The notes beneath the pieces are model-generated. The model searched no databases. It was given only the letters and a program-made list of their open reading frames with translations, and had not been told where the DNA came from. From a virus, in IMG/VR virus record IMGVR_UViG_3300030419_006795, positions 1 to 64,000 of that record: 64,000 nt of DNA. The stretch is one strand, 5' to 3'. Shown piece by piece: positions 15,037 to 22,909 of this stretch; the first letter of the stretch is position 1, and each line of letters opens with the position of its first letter. The translations under genes and the position numbers were made by a program.

Positions 15037-16557
15037 CTATGATTTAGTTTTTTTCATATAATCTTCAGTTTCTGACTTAATTGTGCCTGCTGTGTTTGCC
15101 GCGGCAATGCCCTCTGATTTGTCGCCGGCGACAAAATAGGCATTGATCTGCTCTGAGAGATTTTGCACTTTTGAGAATAGATCAAAAATCTGCTGGTTAA
15201 GAACATCAGCATATCTCTCGGCTAATTCTGTGACCGCTTGACGGCCGACGTAGATGATTCCAACATAGCCAAAGCCATCTTTATCATAGCCCTTTTCTTT
15301 ATAGTAGTTTGCGCCAATAATAAATTGCGTTTCGCCGGCTGCACCGGTATAGCCAGAAGTTTTAGAAATAAGAGTCCAAAATTCATTCTTGTTTCGCGCG
15401 AGGGCGGCTTTTAATATGTTCACCGATTCGGCATAAGACCTGTATCCTTCGTGTCCCCTTTGTGCTACTTGCTTTCTGCGTGGATCCGCTGGTGGCAGCT
15501 CAACGTCACTTCTTTTGAGTGGCTCGCCTGTCTCTTTGGACACGATTATCATCTTTTTGCCGCCGGCAGATGGCTTAAGCTCAATCGTGGGCAGAACCTG
15601 ATTCAAATAGTTTGCATCATACACCGATACGAGATAATTATACACCTTCTTTGATGTCCCATGAAGGCTGGCTACCTGCTCATCGGAGAGGAAGTCCACA
15701 TTTTGTTCTGTCTCCATCTCACCACCAATTTCAGGGGCTGCATTCAGATCTTTCGGCAAAAGAAGCAGGGGCACATTGTTTTTATTGCTAACCAGCGATT
15801 CAAAGAATGTTTCTGCGGTAAAATCAAACTGGAAAAATCTGATATATTCTTTTCCTTTTAGTTTCTCTCCTGCCTCTTTTTCCCTAAACGACTTAAGGGC
15901 GACAACATAGGTCATCTTGCCCTCGGCGCCGGCGCTACCAACATATTGGCCGCTCTCCGGATCTTGCTTGGCGGCGCCGGGATCAATGAAGTGATCCACC
16001 AGATCTCTATAGCTGCCGTGTACATCGCCCGGCTTCTCGGTCAACAGCTTCAAGCTTATCGGATTATCGTCTGCGTCGATTAGGTCTTGAATTCCAGCAG
16101 TACCTGCCGGCACCTGCTGTCCGGACAAGAGCGCCGACAAAAATCCTTCAAATGTAAAACCGGCAGCAGATGCATTGAAGTGCACCATAATATTGGTCAA
16201 GGTGTCCAACAGGACAATGTTAGTTAAAATTTCGGAAACATCATCTGTTTGTGGCGGGTTGGTTAGGAAATCGTTAATTAAATCAATCTTATCCTTTAGA
16301 GTTGTGCCGTGTTGAACAATTCTTCCTAGGAGCTTTTGGATAATTTCCCGATCTTGTGAACCTTCCTTACCCCACATCTTTTCTGATATTCGAATAATGG
16401 GCATCGTTACGGACAATTCTTTGTCTTGAATCTTCTCGGGTGCCGGCTCTCGCTCCGTAATCAAGCCCGAGTCAACGACCTGCTCGACCATTTCAATTAA
16501 TTGATTGAGCGTAAAGTCTTTACCGTGATGTTTTAATATTAATTCTTCAAGACTCAC
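15037..16557 (-). CDS. Hypothetical protein, nuclease-like central motif
   Basis: This 506-residue protein starts at GTG 16557, chosen for GGAG 9 bases upstream and a GTGA overlap with the upstream stop. Around residues 130-175 it reads FTFEGFLSALLSG, then IQDLIDADDNPISLKLL and later GSYRDLVDHF. The E...D...S-L-K order is reminiscent of a PD-(D/E)xK nuclease core, but that is a weak by-eye match. The rest has EYIRFFQFDFTAETFFESL and helical parts. No membrane segments. It is coupled to the L,D-transpeptidase-like gene. Other possibilities include a virion protein. Confidence 0.45.
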   Translation of the reverse strand: MSLEELILKHHGKDFTLNQLIEMVEQVVDSGLITEREPAPEKIQDKELSVTMPIIRISEKMWGKEGSQDREIIQKLLGRIVQHGTTLKDKIDLINDFLTNPPQTDDVSEILTNIVLLDTLTNIMVHFNASAAGFTFEGFLSALLSGQQVPAGTAGIQDLIDADDNPISLKLLTEKPGDVHGSYRDLVDHFIDPGAAKQDPESGQYVGSAGAEGKMTYVVALKSFREKEAGEKLKGKEYIRFFQFDFTAETFFESLVSNKNNVPLLLLPKDLNAAPEIGGEMETEQNVDFLSDEQVASLHGTSKKVYNYLVSVYDANYLNQVLPTIELKPSAGGKKMIIVSKETGEPLKRSDVELPPADPRRKQVAQRGHEGYRSYAESVNILKAALARNKNEFWTLISKTSGYTGAAGETQFIIGANYYKEKGYDKDGFGYVGIIYVGRQAVTELAERYADVLNQQIFDLFSKVQNLSEQINAYFVAGDKSEGIAAANTAGTIKSETEDYMKKTKS

Positions 16558-17183
16558 GCTATCATACTCCAATCTTCTTCAGTAATTAGGGTGTAAGAAA
16601 AAGTGTCACCATATAAACTTCCAGACTTCTTAATTAGTTTCATAAAATCAGAGAACTCAGAAGCTCTCGCAAAAACTTGACATCCGGCAGACCATTTTTC
16701 TACCTTAGTCGATTCGACACGGCCGGATTTATGGATATTCACTCCATAGTACCCACTAGTTACTGTATCTGGCTCCATGTCTAGAATTTCATCCTTATCT
16801 GAGTCGCGATATACAGATATAGGGCCGCCGGTTTGCACAAGTGCTTCATAAACTCCCCTGTGCTTGCCAATTTTATAAATTGATCTGTATTGATTCGGAA
16901 CGACAATTGCTGTGCCGGCAACATTCATCGGCTTCTTTAGCCAGTATTTACCGGGATCCGTCGTTATTTGATAGGTTCGCACTTCCCATTTTTTGCGACC
17001 ATTGCGGTATATAGCCAATAGCATGTCATCAAACCTATTGGCTTTTGGGTTTGAATTCCTCACACCCACAATATTAACGTTCCATGAAATATTTCCGTCA
17101 AAAAAAACATACCCCTTCTCATCAAATGTTCTTTTAATCTTATCTACAATTAAAGAAGCATGCCATCCCTTAATAGTTGCCAT
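16554..17183 (-). CDS. L,D-transpeptidase/peptidoglycan peptidase-like protein
   Basis: The 209-residue protein carries, near its C-terminus, YYGVNIHKSG followed about 20 residues later by WSAGCQVFARASEF. This H-x(n)-S-x-G-C order is that of L,D-transpeptidase (YkuD) and related catalytic domains with a Cys nucleophile. Upstream are beta segments typical of such folds. It has no signal peptide. The second ATG (17183) is 8 bases from GGAGG and is preferred to 17189. A role in cutting or altering host peptidoglycan at lysis or infection is likely, and it could be the endolysin or a helper. No other lysis gene is evident nearby. Confidence 0.55.
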   Translation of the reverse strand: MATIKGWHASLIVDKIKRTFDEKGYVFFDGNISWNVNIVGVRNSNPKANRFDDMLLAIYRNGRKKWEVRTYQITTDPGKYWLKKPMNVAGTAIVVPNQYRSIYKIGKHRGVYEALVQTGGPISVYRDSDKDEILDMEPDTVTSGYYGVNIHKSGRVESTKVEKWSAGCQVFARASEFSDFMKLIKKSGSLYGDTFSYTLITEEDWSMIA

Positions 17184-17195
17184 TGCCATATCCTC

Positions 17196-17873
17196 CTAAA
17201 CAATCACGTCAGCGATACCCAACTCAACAGCCTCTTCGGCAGACAAATAAACATTCACCTTTTTCTCAATCAGCTTTTTTAGCTGAGTTTTTGTCATCGT
17301 AGTTTCGTTAACAAGTGCATCGATGTACATCTCTTGAATGTTTTGGATCGCCTCCATCTCGTTAACAAGATCGTGCAAGGCGCCAGCATTTCCCGCATTA
17401 ACAGCATGAATCATGACCCTACAGTTTTTGCCTATTTGGCGCTTACCCTTTGTACCAGAAGCCAATAGAAGCACCCCGGCTGACATAACCTTGCCCCAGC
17501 CAGTGGTGTGAATCTCTTGTTCCAAGTCCTGCACCTTTTTCATAAGATCATAAATTGCAAACATATCGTCAGCGCAGCCGCCGTATGTTGAAATGTGAAA
17601 TTCGATTGGCTTCCTTTCTTCTTCTTTCTTATTTTCCGTTGGCATGAATTGTAGTAGCGAGTACACAATGTCTGCTGTCTTTTCAGCATCTAAATCAGAA
17701 AATAGCCCGATTCTGTGTACTGCGTCGTCTGTTATTTTTAAATCCCCCAACAAGTCGCCGGCTGTTACGATAGATATTTTCTTCTCATCATCAGCTTTAG
17801 TTTCCTTTTGGGCTCCGTTGTCCTCCAATACTTCTTTTATAATATCTTTAATTGTTTTTTTTATAAATCTCAC
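17196..17873 (-). CDS. clpP: ClpP-family serine protease
   Basis: The 225-residue protein matches ClpP: FHISTYGGCADDMFAIYDLM, the nucleophile Ser131 in GKVMSAGVLLLASG, and His156 in CRVMIHAVNAG with the long helix after it. The end YLSAEEAVELGIADVIV is typical. The catalytic Asp segment reads IEKKVNVYLSA and lacks an obvious Asp, so the triad may be incomplete. The N-terminal 45 residues are an extra charged helix. The start is GTG 17873, inside the upstream gene. Phage ClpP proteins often act in head maturation, but this one lies far from the capsid genes. Confidence 0.85.
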   Translation of the reverse strand: MRFIKKTIKDIIKEVLEDNGAQKETKADDEKKISIVTAGDLLGDLKITDDAVHRIGLFSDLDAEKTADIVYSLLQFMPTENKKEEERKPIEFHISTYGGCADDMFAIYDLMKKVQDLEQEIHTTGWGKVMSAGVLLLASGTKGKRQIGKNCRVMIHAVNAGNAGALHDLVNEMEAIQNIQEMYIDALVNETTMTKTQLKKLIEKKVNVYLSAEEAVELGIADVIV

Positions 17874-18231
17874 TCAGCTTCTCCATTGCTTGTTCCCAGT
17901 CGCTAAAATCGGCCATAAATTCATATCTGTCAGATAAGGTAGACTTTATATTCTGAATGCTTTGCCTTTTCCAGCGGCTAAATTCTTCTTCTTGAATATG
18001 GCAAAGCGCGTCAATATTTTTCTCTGACTCGCCGCACTCTATCAAGGTTTTATATTTAATTTGCTTGATGTATGCCATATCAACAGCGGCGGCGCCCAGC
18101 AGCCTCAAAGAGGTCTCTACTGCGTTTCTTATGATCGCAACCGACAGCCCTAGAGAAAATAATCCACCAAAAACTTTAGCGGTGACAATACCAAAAATAA
18201 AAACCAAAACAGTATATAAAAACATTTCCAT
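17848..18231 (-). CDS. Membrane protein with helical cytoplasmic tail
   Basis: From ATG 18231 this 127-residue protein has one or two hydrophobic segments in residues 1-45 (YTVLVFIFGIVTAKVFGGLF) followed by a long charged helical tail. The -10 box ends at 18241, so a transcript would begin near 18234 and the message would be nearly leaderless. The GTG at 18240 would fall outside it. ATG 18225 is the alternative start. Neither ATG has an SD. The function is unknown; a holin-like role is possible given the neighbouring peptidoglycan-type enzyme, but this is a guess. Confidence 0.55.
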   Translation of the reverse strand: MEMFLYTVLVFIFGIVTAKVFGGLFSLGLSVAIIRNAVETSLRLLGAAAVDMAYIKQIKYKTLIECGESEKNIDALCHIQEEEFSRWKRQSIQNIKSTLSDRYEFMADFSDWEQAMEKLSEIYKKNN

Positions 18232-18240
18232 AGCTAGCAC

Positions 18241-18269
18241 ATTATATCATAAAAAAATGCCACTGTCAA
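18241..18269 (-). promoter_or_regulatory. Consensus sigma70 promoter overlapping a terminator
   Basis: TTGACA (18269-18264), 17 bases and TATAAT (18246-18241) match the consensus fully. The -35 box is made of the terminator hairpin's loop end and right arm, and the spacer contains its T-run. The upstream transcript is thus closed and the next one opened on the same 45 bases. Confidence 0.82.
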
Positions 18270-18285
18270 GCAAAAACAGTGGCAT
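18251..18285 (-). terminator. Rho-independent terminator after the acidic-protein gene
   Basis: On the minus strand ATGCCACTG and CAGTGGCAT (18285-18257) form a 9-bp stem with an 11-base loop, followed by seven T (18257-18251). It stands 26 bases after the stop of the 18312-18908 gene. Confidence 0.85.
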
Positions 18286-18311
18286 CTATAACACGTTAAT
18301 TGATTGACAAA

Positions 18312-18908
18312 TTAATTTTCCAACTTTTTAAGAATTCTCTCTGCAAGTTGTGATACCACGTCTTCCATGTTCTTTTCTTTTTGGAGACGCTGTGCCACTC
18401 GTTGGGCTACAACTTCGATTAAATCTTCTTCGTTGAGTTCTACTTCGTCGCTTTCTTCTTCTTGCATGGGAACTTCTTCTTCCTCACCCCCTCCAAGTTC
18501 CGCATCCAAATCTACTTCAGCTTCTGGCTCGCCGGGCAATTCATCCTCGCCTTCGCCTACTGCTGCAGCAATTTTTTCCATTGCCGGCAATGCCGCGGCA
18601 ACGCTTTGAGCATCTTCTGTCGACAGCATAACCTCACCACCTGCATCTAAATCATCCACAGGCTCAGGCACATCATCAACTGGCGGCTCTTCTTCCATTC
18701 CCCCAAGATCGGCATCAAGGTCCATCTCCTCGGTCTCAAGTTCTTCTTCTTCTTCGAGAGTCTCCTCATCGTCGAATGAAACTTCTTCCTCAACAGGCTC
18801 CTCGTCTGCCGCATAGATTTCATCAATCTTCTTCTCGGCAAGTGTTTCGAGATTAGCTAATTTAGCGAATTTTCTAAATTCTGCTTCGCTTAATAACTTT
18901 TTACTCAT
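18312..18908 (-). CDS. Very acidic protein, function unknown
   Basis: This 198-residue protein starts at ATG 18908 (AAGGAG 11 bases upstream). The first 30 residues form a mixed helix (SKKLLSEAEFRKFAKLANLE). The middle is dominated by Glu and Asp, and the last 45 residues are an amphipathic helix (EVVAQRVAQRLQKEKNMEDV). The composition resembles scaffold or core proteins and also the gene at 62933-64000, which has the same acidic stretch plus a C-terminal helix. It could be a head core protein placed away from the capsid genes. Low complexity makes homology uncertain. Confidence 0.5.
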   Translation of the reverse strand: MSKKLLSEAEFRKFAKLANLETLAEKKIDEIYAADEEPVEEEVSFDDEETLEEEEELETEEMDLDADLGGMEEEPPVDDVPEPVDDLDAGGEVMLSTEDAQSVAAALPAMEKIAAAVGEGEDELPGEPEAEVDLDAELGGGEEEEVPMQEEESDEVELNEEDLIEVVAQRVAQRLQKEKNMEDVVSQLAERILKKLEN

Positions 18909-18966
18909 AATATTTAAAACTCCTTTAACGTGTTCTGTATTAAATAGTGTCCCCATGTTTAAAAAG

Positions 18967-19239
18967 CTAAAAAAACGGGTTTTCGTCAGATAGAATGTTT
19001 TTAATTTTTTTTAACGCCTTGGATTCAATTTGTTTGATCCTAGCAAAGGTGACACCAACTCTTAGAGAAACCTCTCTTAAGGTGAGGGGGCCGTGATTAA
19101 AAACTGTTATGAGACAACAGTTATAATCTTCCTCATAATCTATCCACTGCCGGCAGTCTTTAGCGGGACAGGACACTTTCGAAGATATACATTTTCGTGA
19201 ACAAGGCCGAAGGCCGTCCACAGATCTATTGCCTTTCAT
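18967..19239 (-). CDS. Sigma-70 region 4-like small protein
   Basis: This is a 90-residue protein. Residues 10-30 contain four Cys (RPCSRKCISSKVSCPAKDCR), which could hold a metal. Residues 35-85 read YNCCLITVFNHGPLTLREVS then LRVGVTFARIKQIESKALKK, a close match to the helix-turn-helix of sigma factor region 4, which binds the -35 box (TLREVSLRVGVTFARIKQIE). No regions 1-3 are present. It could act as a phage transcription factor that redirects RNA polymerase to late genes. It overlaps the upstream small gene by 14 bases. Confidence 0.65.
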   Translation of the reverse strand: MKGNRSVDGLRPCSRKCISSKVSCPAKDCRQWIDYEEDYNCCLITVFNHGPLTLREVSLRVGVTFARIKQIESKALKKIKNILSDENPFF

Positions 19240-19504
19240 TTCTTACAAAATGTACCTTAGCCTGCTCAATCATTGCTAAATGCAAATCACTAATCAGACC
19301 AAACGGTTCGACAATCTCCACATCACCTTTTGAGATCCACAACTCCTCGGACAGAATGTCGTCATCTGGGCTGAATTCTCTGTTGGTCCACTTGACTTTA
19401 ATCCAATCGGTCTCTTCTCTCTTTTCTTGGTTGACAATGACACCAAAGTTGATGATGTCGTTTTTCTTTGAAAAATGTGCTACAATTTCACCTATCTTAT
19501 TCAT
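19226..19504 (-). CDS. Small hypothetical protein (GEIV start)
   Basis: This 92-residue protein begins MNKIGEIVAHFSKKNDIINF, with GVIVNQ at about residue 22 and WIKVKW at about 34. This is a looser case of the GDLV...GIV...W pattern. The ATG overlaps the upstream stop (ATGA, 19504-19501). It is a probable small barrel; function unknown. Confidence 0.5.
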   Translation of the reverse strand: MNKIGEIVAHFSKKNDIINFGVIVNQEKREETDWIKVKWTNREFSPDDDILSEELWISKGDVEIVEPFGLISDLHLAMIEQAKVHFVRNERQ

Positions 19505-19836
19505 AATTCTGGATACTCCTTTTCTATTAGATCGAATATGTTTTCTATTTCACTATCCTCAAATGAGAATTTTTTCGCATTTTCAATACCTTCGTCAATT
19601 AATTTTCTTGATTTTTTGATATTGTCCTTGCTTTGTATTTTGTTTTCCTTTCTATAATCCTCAATAAAATCAATAATTCTAGAATCTTTATTGAGGTAGC
19701 CTGTAATAATTGATCGAAAAAATGTCGCTTGGGACATGCCATCATGCTTCAATTGAATTTTTAGCTTCGCATGTCGATGATCCGACTCGTTGAATATAAT
19801 TCTTTTTTGTTGCTTGCCATATTCAATATCTGACAT
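19501..19836 (-). CDS. Possible ribbon-helix-helix protein
   Basis: In this 111-residue protein residues 8-50 read QQKRIIFNESDHRHAKLKIQ, a strand followed by a helix, then GMSQATFFRSIITGYLNKD, a turn and second helix, as in ribbon-helix-helix DNA-binding proteins. The rest is a charged helix. It starts as TAATG on the stop of the IMPDH/GMPR gene. It is a candidate repressor for the promoter palindromes, but no evidence connects them. Confidence 0.5.
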   Translation of the reverse strand: MSDIEYGKQQKRIIFNESDHRHAKLKIQLKHDGMSQATFFRSIITGYLNKDSRIIDFIEDYRKENKIQSKDNIKKSRKLIDEGIENAKKFSFEDSEIENIFDLIEKEYPEL

Positions 19837-20873
19837 TAGTTACTCTTCAAAATATGCGTGCTGCTTTCACTGATGCTGGCGTTTGTTTGTTTGATGAATT
19901 TAACATTTGCGTGTAATTCATTCAGGCAGCGGGCGCCCGAATAAGAAAACCCCGATCTTATGCCCGTCTCTAGTTCGTTGACGACCTGCGCTAGCGGGCC
20001 CTTGCTGGCGACAAATGCTGAGATTCCCTCCAGTGAACTAGTTTTACCACGCCACTTCATTTGAGCTTCCTTGCTGGCCATGCCACGATATACCTTGTAT
20101 TCCCTACCATCCTTGTTTTTGATAATCTCTCCCGGTGTCTCGGTTGTTCCGGCCAGCAAAGAGCCAACCATAACCATGTGAGCACCAGCAGCCAAAGCTT
20201 TTACCATGTCGCCAGAGTTCTTAATGCCGCCGTCTGCAATAATCGCAACGCCACTAGAGTGGCTGGCTTTCGAACAATCTATAATGGACTGCAGCGTTGA
20301 TACTCCATGGCCAGTTTGTATTCTTGTTGAGCATATTGAGCCGCCGCCTATCCCCACACGCACGCTGTCTGCGCCCCAGACTACCAAGTCTTCAAAGGCT
20401 TCCCTTGTTGCAACATTGCCGGCCATAATATGTACATCATCGCTTAAATTTGTCTTAAGTGTAAACAGCGCATCCTTCATTAAAGAATGGTGGCCATGAG
20501 CTATATCTAGACATAATATGCTGGCGCCATTATCAACTATAGCGGTGGCGCGTTCAAGATAATCACCAGTAACACCGACTGCTGCAGCCACTGGCAAATC
20601 TGCCGGGAGTTCTGCGCGTACGTTTCTTACTAATTCGACTTGTTCCTCAATGGTATTATATCGATGTAGGATAGCCATGCCTCCAAGTTTGCCCATCTTA
20701 ATGGCCATGGCCGCCTCAGTAACCGTATCCATCGGTGAGGCAACTATTGGCAGTGAAAAAACATGATGCCCGTCGAGATTCACGCCGATGTTAATTTCAG
20801 ATCTAGATTGAATGTCAGAGTACTGAGGCACCAACAAGACATCATCATAACTTAAACACTCTGTGAGTTTCAT
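19836..20873 (-). CDS. IMP dehydrogenase / GMP reductase family enzyme
   Basis: This 345-residue TIM-barrel protein begins LSYDDVLLVPQYSDI and has ASPMDTVTE, AAVGVTGDYLERA and the nucleotide/Cys loop GIGGGSICSTRIQTGHG (Cys near residue 184). It also has IADGGIKNSGDMVKALAAGA, GSLLAGTTETPGE and YRGMASKEAQ. There are no CBS domains. The length and the GGGSICSTR loop fit GMP reductase as well as CBS-less IMPDH, and sequence alone does not settle which. It would set the IMP/GMP balance during infection. It is coupled to genes on both sides (TAATG). Confidence 0.9.
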   Translation of the reverse strand: MKLTECLSYDDVLLVPQYSDIQSRSEINIGVNLDGHHVFSLPIVASPMDTVTEAAMAIKMGKLGGMAILHRYNTIEEQVELVRNVRAELPADLPVAAAVGVTGDYLERATAIVDNGASILCLDIAHGHHSLMKDALFTLKTNLSDDVHIMAGNVATREAFEDLVVWGADSVRVGIGGGSICSTRIQTGHGVSTLQSIIDCSKASHSSGVAIIADGGIKNSGDMVKALAAGAHMVMVGSLLAGTTETPGEIIKNKDGREYKVYRGMASKEAQMKWRGKTSSLEGISAFVASKGPLAQVVNELETGIRSGFSYSGARCLNELHANVKFIKQTNASISESSTHILKSN

Positions 20874-21112
20874 TAATCGTCCTGTGGCGGGTTTTGAGCC
20901 GCCTCTACTTGTGCGCCGAAGTACTTGTTAAGAGTTTCCAAGGCGCGTTCACAGTCAGTTAAAGTGTTGGTCCATTTTTGGATTTCTGCAACATAATCTG
21001 TATGTCCGCTAACTGCTGTCGGATCATTGAAGAACAGCTCCAGTGCGACCAAAGCTTCTTGTGCTTTTGAGCGGTAGTGGTTTGTTGCAGCGTAATATAA
21101 ATTTAATTTCAT
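20873..21112 (-). CDS. Small hypothetical helical protein
   Basis: The 79-residue protein begins MKLNLYYAATNHYRSKAQEA and is predicted to be two helices with a short loop (NDPTAVSGHTDYVAEIQKWT), ending in NPPQDD. Proteins of this type with the YYAATNHYR start are seen in marine T4-like phages without a known role; this is from memory. The ATG overlaps the thioredoxin stop. Confidence 0.55.
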   Translation of the reverse strand: MKLNLYYAATNHYRSKAQEALVALELFFNDPTAVSGHTDYVAEIQKWTNTLTDCERALETLNKYFGAQVEAAQNPPQDD

Positions 21113-21468
21113 TTTTGTATTTCTCCATAATATTTTTTTATATTTCTTTCGATGTATAGTTTGCTATACCATGTGTGGTTGTTTGGAAAATCTGGTTCTT
21201 CAAAAAAATAATATTTTTTGTTCGGAACAACATTATAAAGCAATATTGTCGGCACACCGCTGAAGCCTAGTGCCTTGGGCATTGTTGGATATTTGTCAAT
21301 GTTGATTTTGTAGAATTTTAAATCTGGAAAATTTTCCGCAATGCCTTCCAATAGGCCGGACAACTTGTGACAATAGTGACAACCATTGCTATAAAACTTT
21401 ATTAGGGAAGGGGTGCCATCACTTCTTAAGTTTTTAAATGTTTTTAAATCTAAATTTTCAATCAGCAT
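21109..21468 (-). CDS. Thioredoxin-like protein
   Basis: This 119-residue protein has the thioredoxin active site Cys30-His-Tyr-Cys33 (FYSNGCHYCHKLSGLL), a following helix, KFYKINIDKYPTMPKALGFS and the cis-Pro turn GVPTILLYN. It probably donates electrons to the class II RNR or keeps phage proteins reduced. It overlaps the Zn-ribbon-like gene by 11 bases and the 20873-21112 gene by 4. Confidence 0.85.
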   Translation of the reverse strand: MLIENLDLKTFKNLRSDGTPSLIKFYSNGCHYCHKLSGLLEGIAENFPDLKFYKINIDKYPTMPKALGFSGVPTILLYNVVPNKKYYFFEEPDFPNNHTWYSKLYIERNIKKYYGEIQK

Positions 21469-21703
21469 TGTTTATAACCTTTGTTGCAATGTCATGACAG
21501 TCGGGGCAAAATAGTCTGACGACCTGTTCCTTTTCTTTCACGACAACCTTCCAAGAGAATACCATTTCTCTATCGGTTTTGTCAAATGATTTTTCACAAA
21601 CATTACATTTAATTGGTAATTTCTCAAAAAGGCTCATCTGTTCGGCTAGCACCTCACTATTCTTTGCCTGCTTTTTAAGTTTTCTTTTTTGTGCTCTATT
21701 CAT
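21458..21703 (-). CDS. Small zinc-ribbon-like protein
   Basis: From ATG 21703 (MNRAQKRKLKKQAKNSEVLA) this 81-residue product has a very basic first helix, then two Cys pairs: IKCNVCEKSF and about 25 residues later LFCPDCHDIA, which together fit a zinc ribbon. The longer frame (to 21766) lies inside the sulfotransferase gene. The basic helix plus zinc ribbon suggests nucleic acid binding. Confidence 0.55.
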   Translation of the reverse strand: MNRAQKRKLKKQAKNSEVLAEQMSLFEKLPIKCNVCEKSFDKTDREMVFSWKVVVKEKEQVVRLFCPDCHDIATKVINNAD

Positions 21704-22409
21704 GTGCTCTCTCGTAAAGTTCAAAATCTTTCCTATAAATCCTTTCAATGATTCTTTTATTTTCATTAGTTAAAAATAAATCATAAAAGTTTTTTGAATC
21801 AGATTTGTTCTCGTGAAGAATATTAAACATTTTAATTCCCGTATGATGTTCAACGATTGATGGTATTTTATGTATATCCCTCATAGCCACCAACTTGTTG
21901 ACTGCAATTTTATCCTCGATTGATATCATATAATGAGATGGCAGCATATGAATTGCCGGGCCAGAATGAAAGAATCCATAAGATGAATCCAACGTACTAT
22001 TATTGCACCGGAAAATTTTTGACCTTGATTTGTTCCAGTCTTCACAAAATATCAAATATTTTTCCCATTCATGCAACATTCTTTCATCAGTGGCACCTTG
22101 TGAATAATATTTCTTTCCATAATCAGAATGCACCATAAATGCGGACACGCATCTCTCATAGGGATTCCTAATAATCGCAAAGGACCAGCCGGGCAATCTT
22201 TTAAATTCTTGTTGATAATCAAGAATTGTACAATGGCCATGGCCGTTCCAACGATGCCCGTGCCCGGGGCGCACAACTTGTACCTGATTGTGGCTGGGTT
22301 GCAAATCAGTCGCCATAATTGAAGACTTTAGGGCCTCCGATACACTGGTGCCGCCAGACTTAGGGATGTGTATAAAACACAATTTATGATCCCACGAAAT
22401 AAAAGACAT
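21696..22409 (-). CDS. Sulfotransferase-family protein
   Basis: The 237-residue protein carries both PAPS-binding signatures. The 5'-phosphosulfate loop is IHIPKSGGTS (residues 13-22), and the 3'-phosphate motif is IIRNPYERCVSAF (79-91). WDHKLCFIHIPKSGG at the N-terminus is typical of membrane-free sulfotransfer_2 proteins that modify glycans. The length is normal. In a phage it may decorate host or virion surface sugars; the acceptor is unknown. Possible partners are the mannose-phosphate genes at 10-11 kb and the sugar-related genes at 27-28 kb. Confidence 0.8.
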   Translation of the reverse strand: MSFISWDHKLCFIHIPKSGGTSVSEALKSSIMATDLQPSHNQVQVVRPGHGHRWNGHGHCTILDYQQEFKRLPGWSFAIIRNPYERCVSAFMVHSDYGKKYYSQGATDERMLHEWEKYLIFCEDWNKSRSKIFRCNNSTLDSSYGFFHSGPAIHMLPSHYMISIEDKIAVNKLVAMRDIHKIPSIVEHHTGIKMFNILHENKSDSKNFYDLFLTNENKRIIERIYRKDFELYERAHE

Positions 22410-22414
22410 TACAA

Positions 22415-22909
22415 TCAGCGACTCATCGTATATGTTTTAGGATAATCGCCGTAGTTGCTTCCGGAGTCGGCGGTGTTGCTGAACACCACGACTGCCGATG
22501 GAAATGGCGCTGAATTGCTTGAGTCGCCAAATTTGAGCCGGCCTTTAACAAAGTGTACTTCCTTTGCCTTCATCACATAATCATGCCAGTATCGAGTATC
22601 CGTTCTCGCAGGGATTAACATTACAACTGTTGTGTTTTCATTTTTGCTCTCGTCAAAAGCTTTCTTGATCCAACTGTTGATTTCCCTGCCGTAGGGTGGG
22701 TTTACAAAAACCGTGTTATTTTCCCAATCTTTGCTAAGTCCGTCATCATTGGCGGTGTAATATTTTACACACTTAGCAGTCTCCTCGCTTGCGCACGGAT
22801 CAAGGGTGAAGGGCCCAAATCTCCAATTTAGTTTTTCAAAAAAATCTTTCGGAGTCTCCCATTCGTTTGACTTTGAGCTGAACATGATCTTCTGTGTTTT
22901 ATCATTCAT
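22415..22909 (-). CDS. Phage N6-adenine DNA methyltransferase (Dam-like)
   Basis: The 164-residue protein is of the short phage Dam type. MFSSKSNEWETPKDFFEKLN and FTLDPCASEETAKC come first, then the catalytic VNPPYGREINSWI (Asn70-Pro-Pro-Tyr73), VVMLIPARTDTRYWHDYV and GRLKFGDSSNSAPFPSAVVVF. It should methylate adenine N6 in DNA, protecting phage DNA from host restriction. No restriction partner is present. ATGA coupling links it to the 41-residue membrane protein gene upstream. Confidence 0.88.
   Translation of the reverse strand: MNDKTQKIMFSSKSNEWETPKDFFEKLNWRFGPFTLDPCASEETAKCVKYYTANDDGLSKDWENNTVFVNPPYGREINSWIKKAFDESKNENTTVVMLIPARTDTRYWHDYVMKAKEVHFVKGRLKFGDSSNSAPFPSAVVVFSNTADSGSNYGDYPKTYTMSR

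Noticed and set aside
18312-18908. Acidic gene as a second capsid scaffold
   Set aside because: Acidic stretch plus helix resembles the scaffold, but low complexity gives such likeness easily and it is far from the capsid genes; left as unknown.
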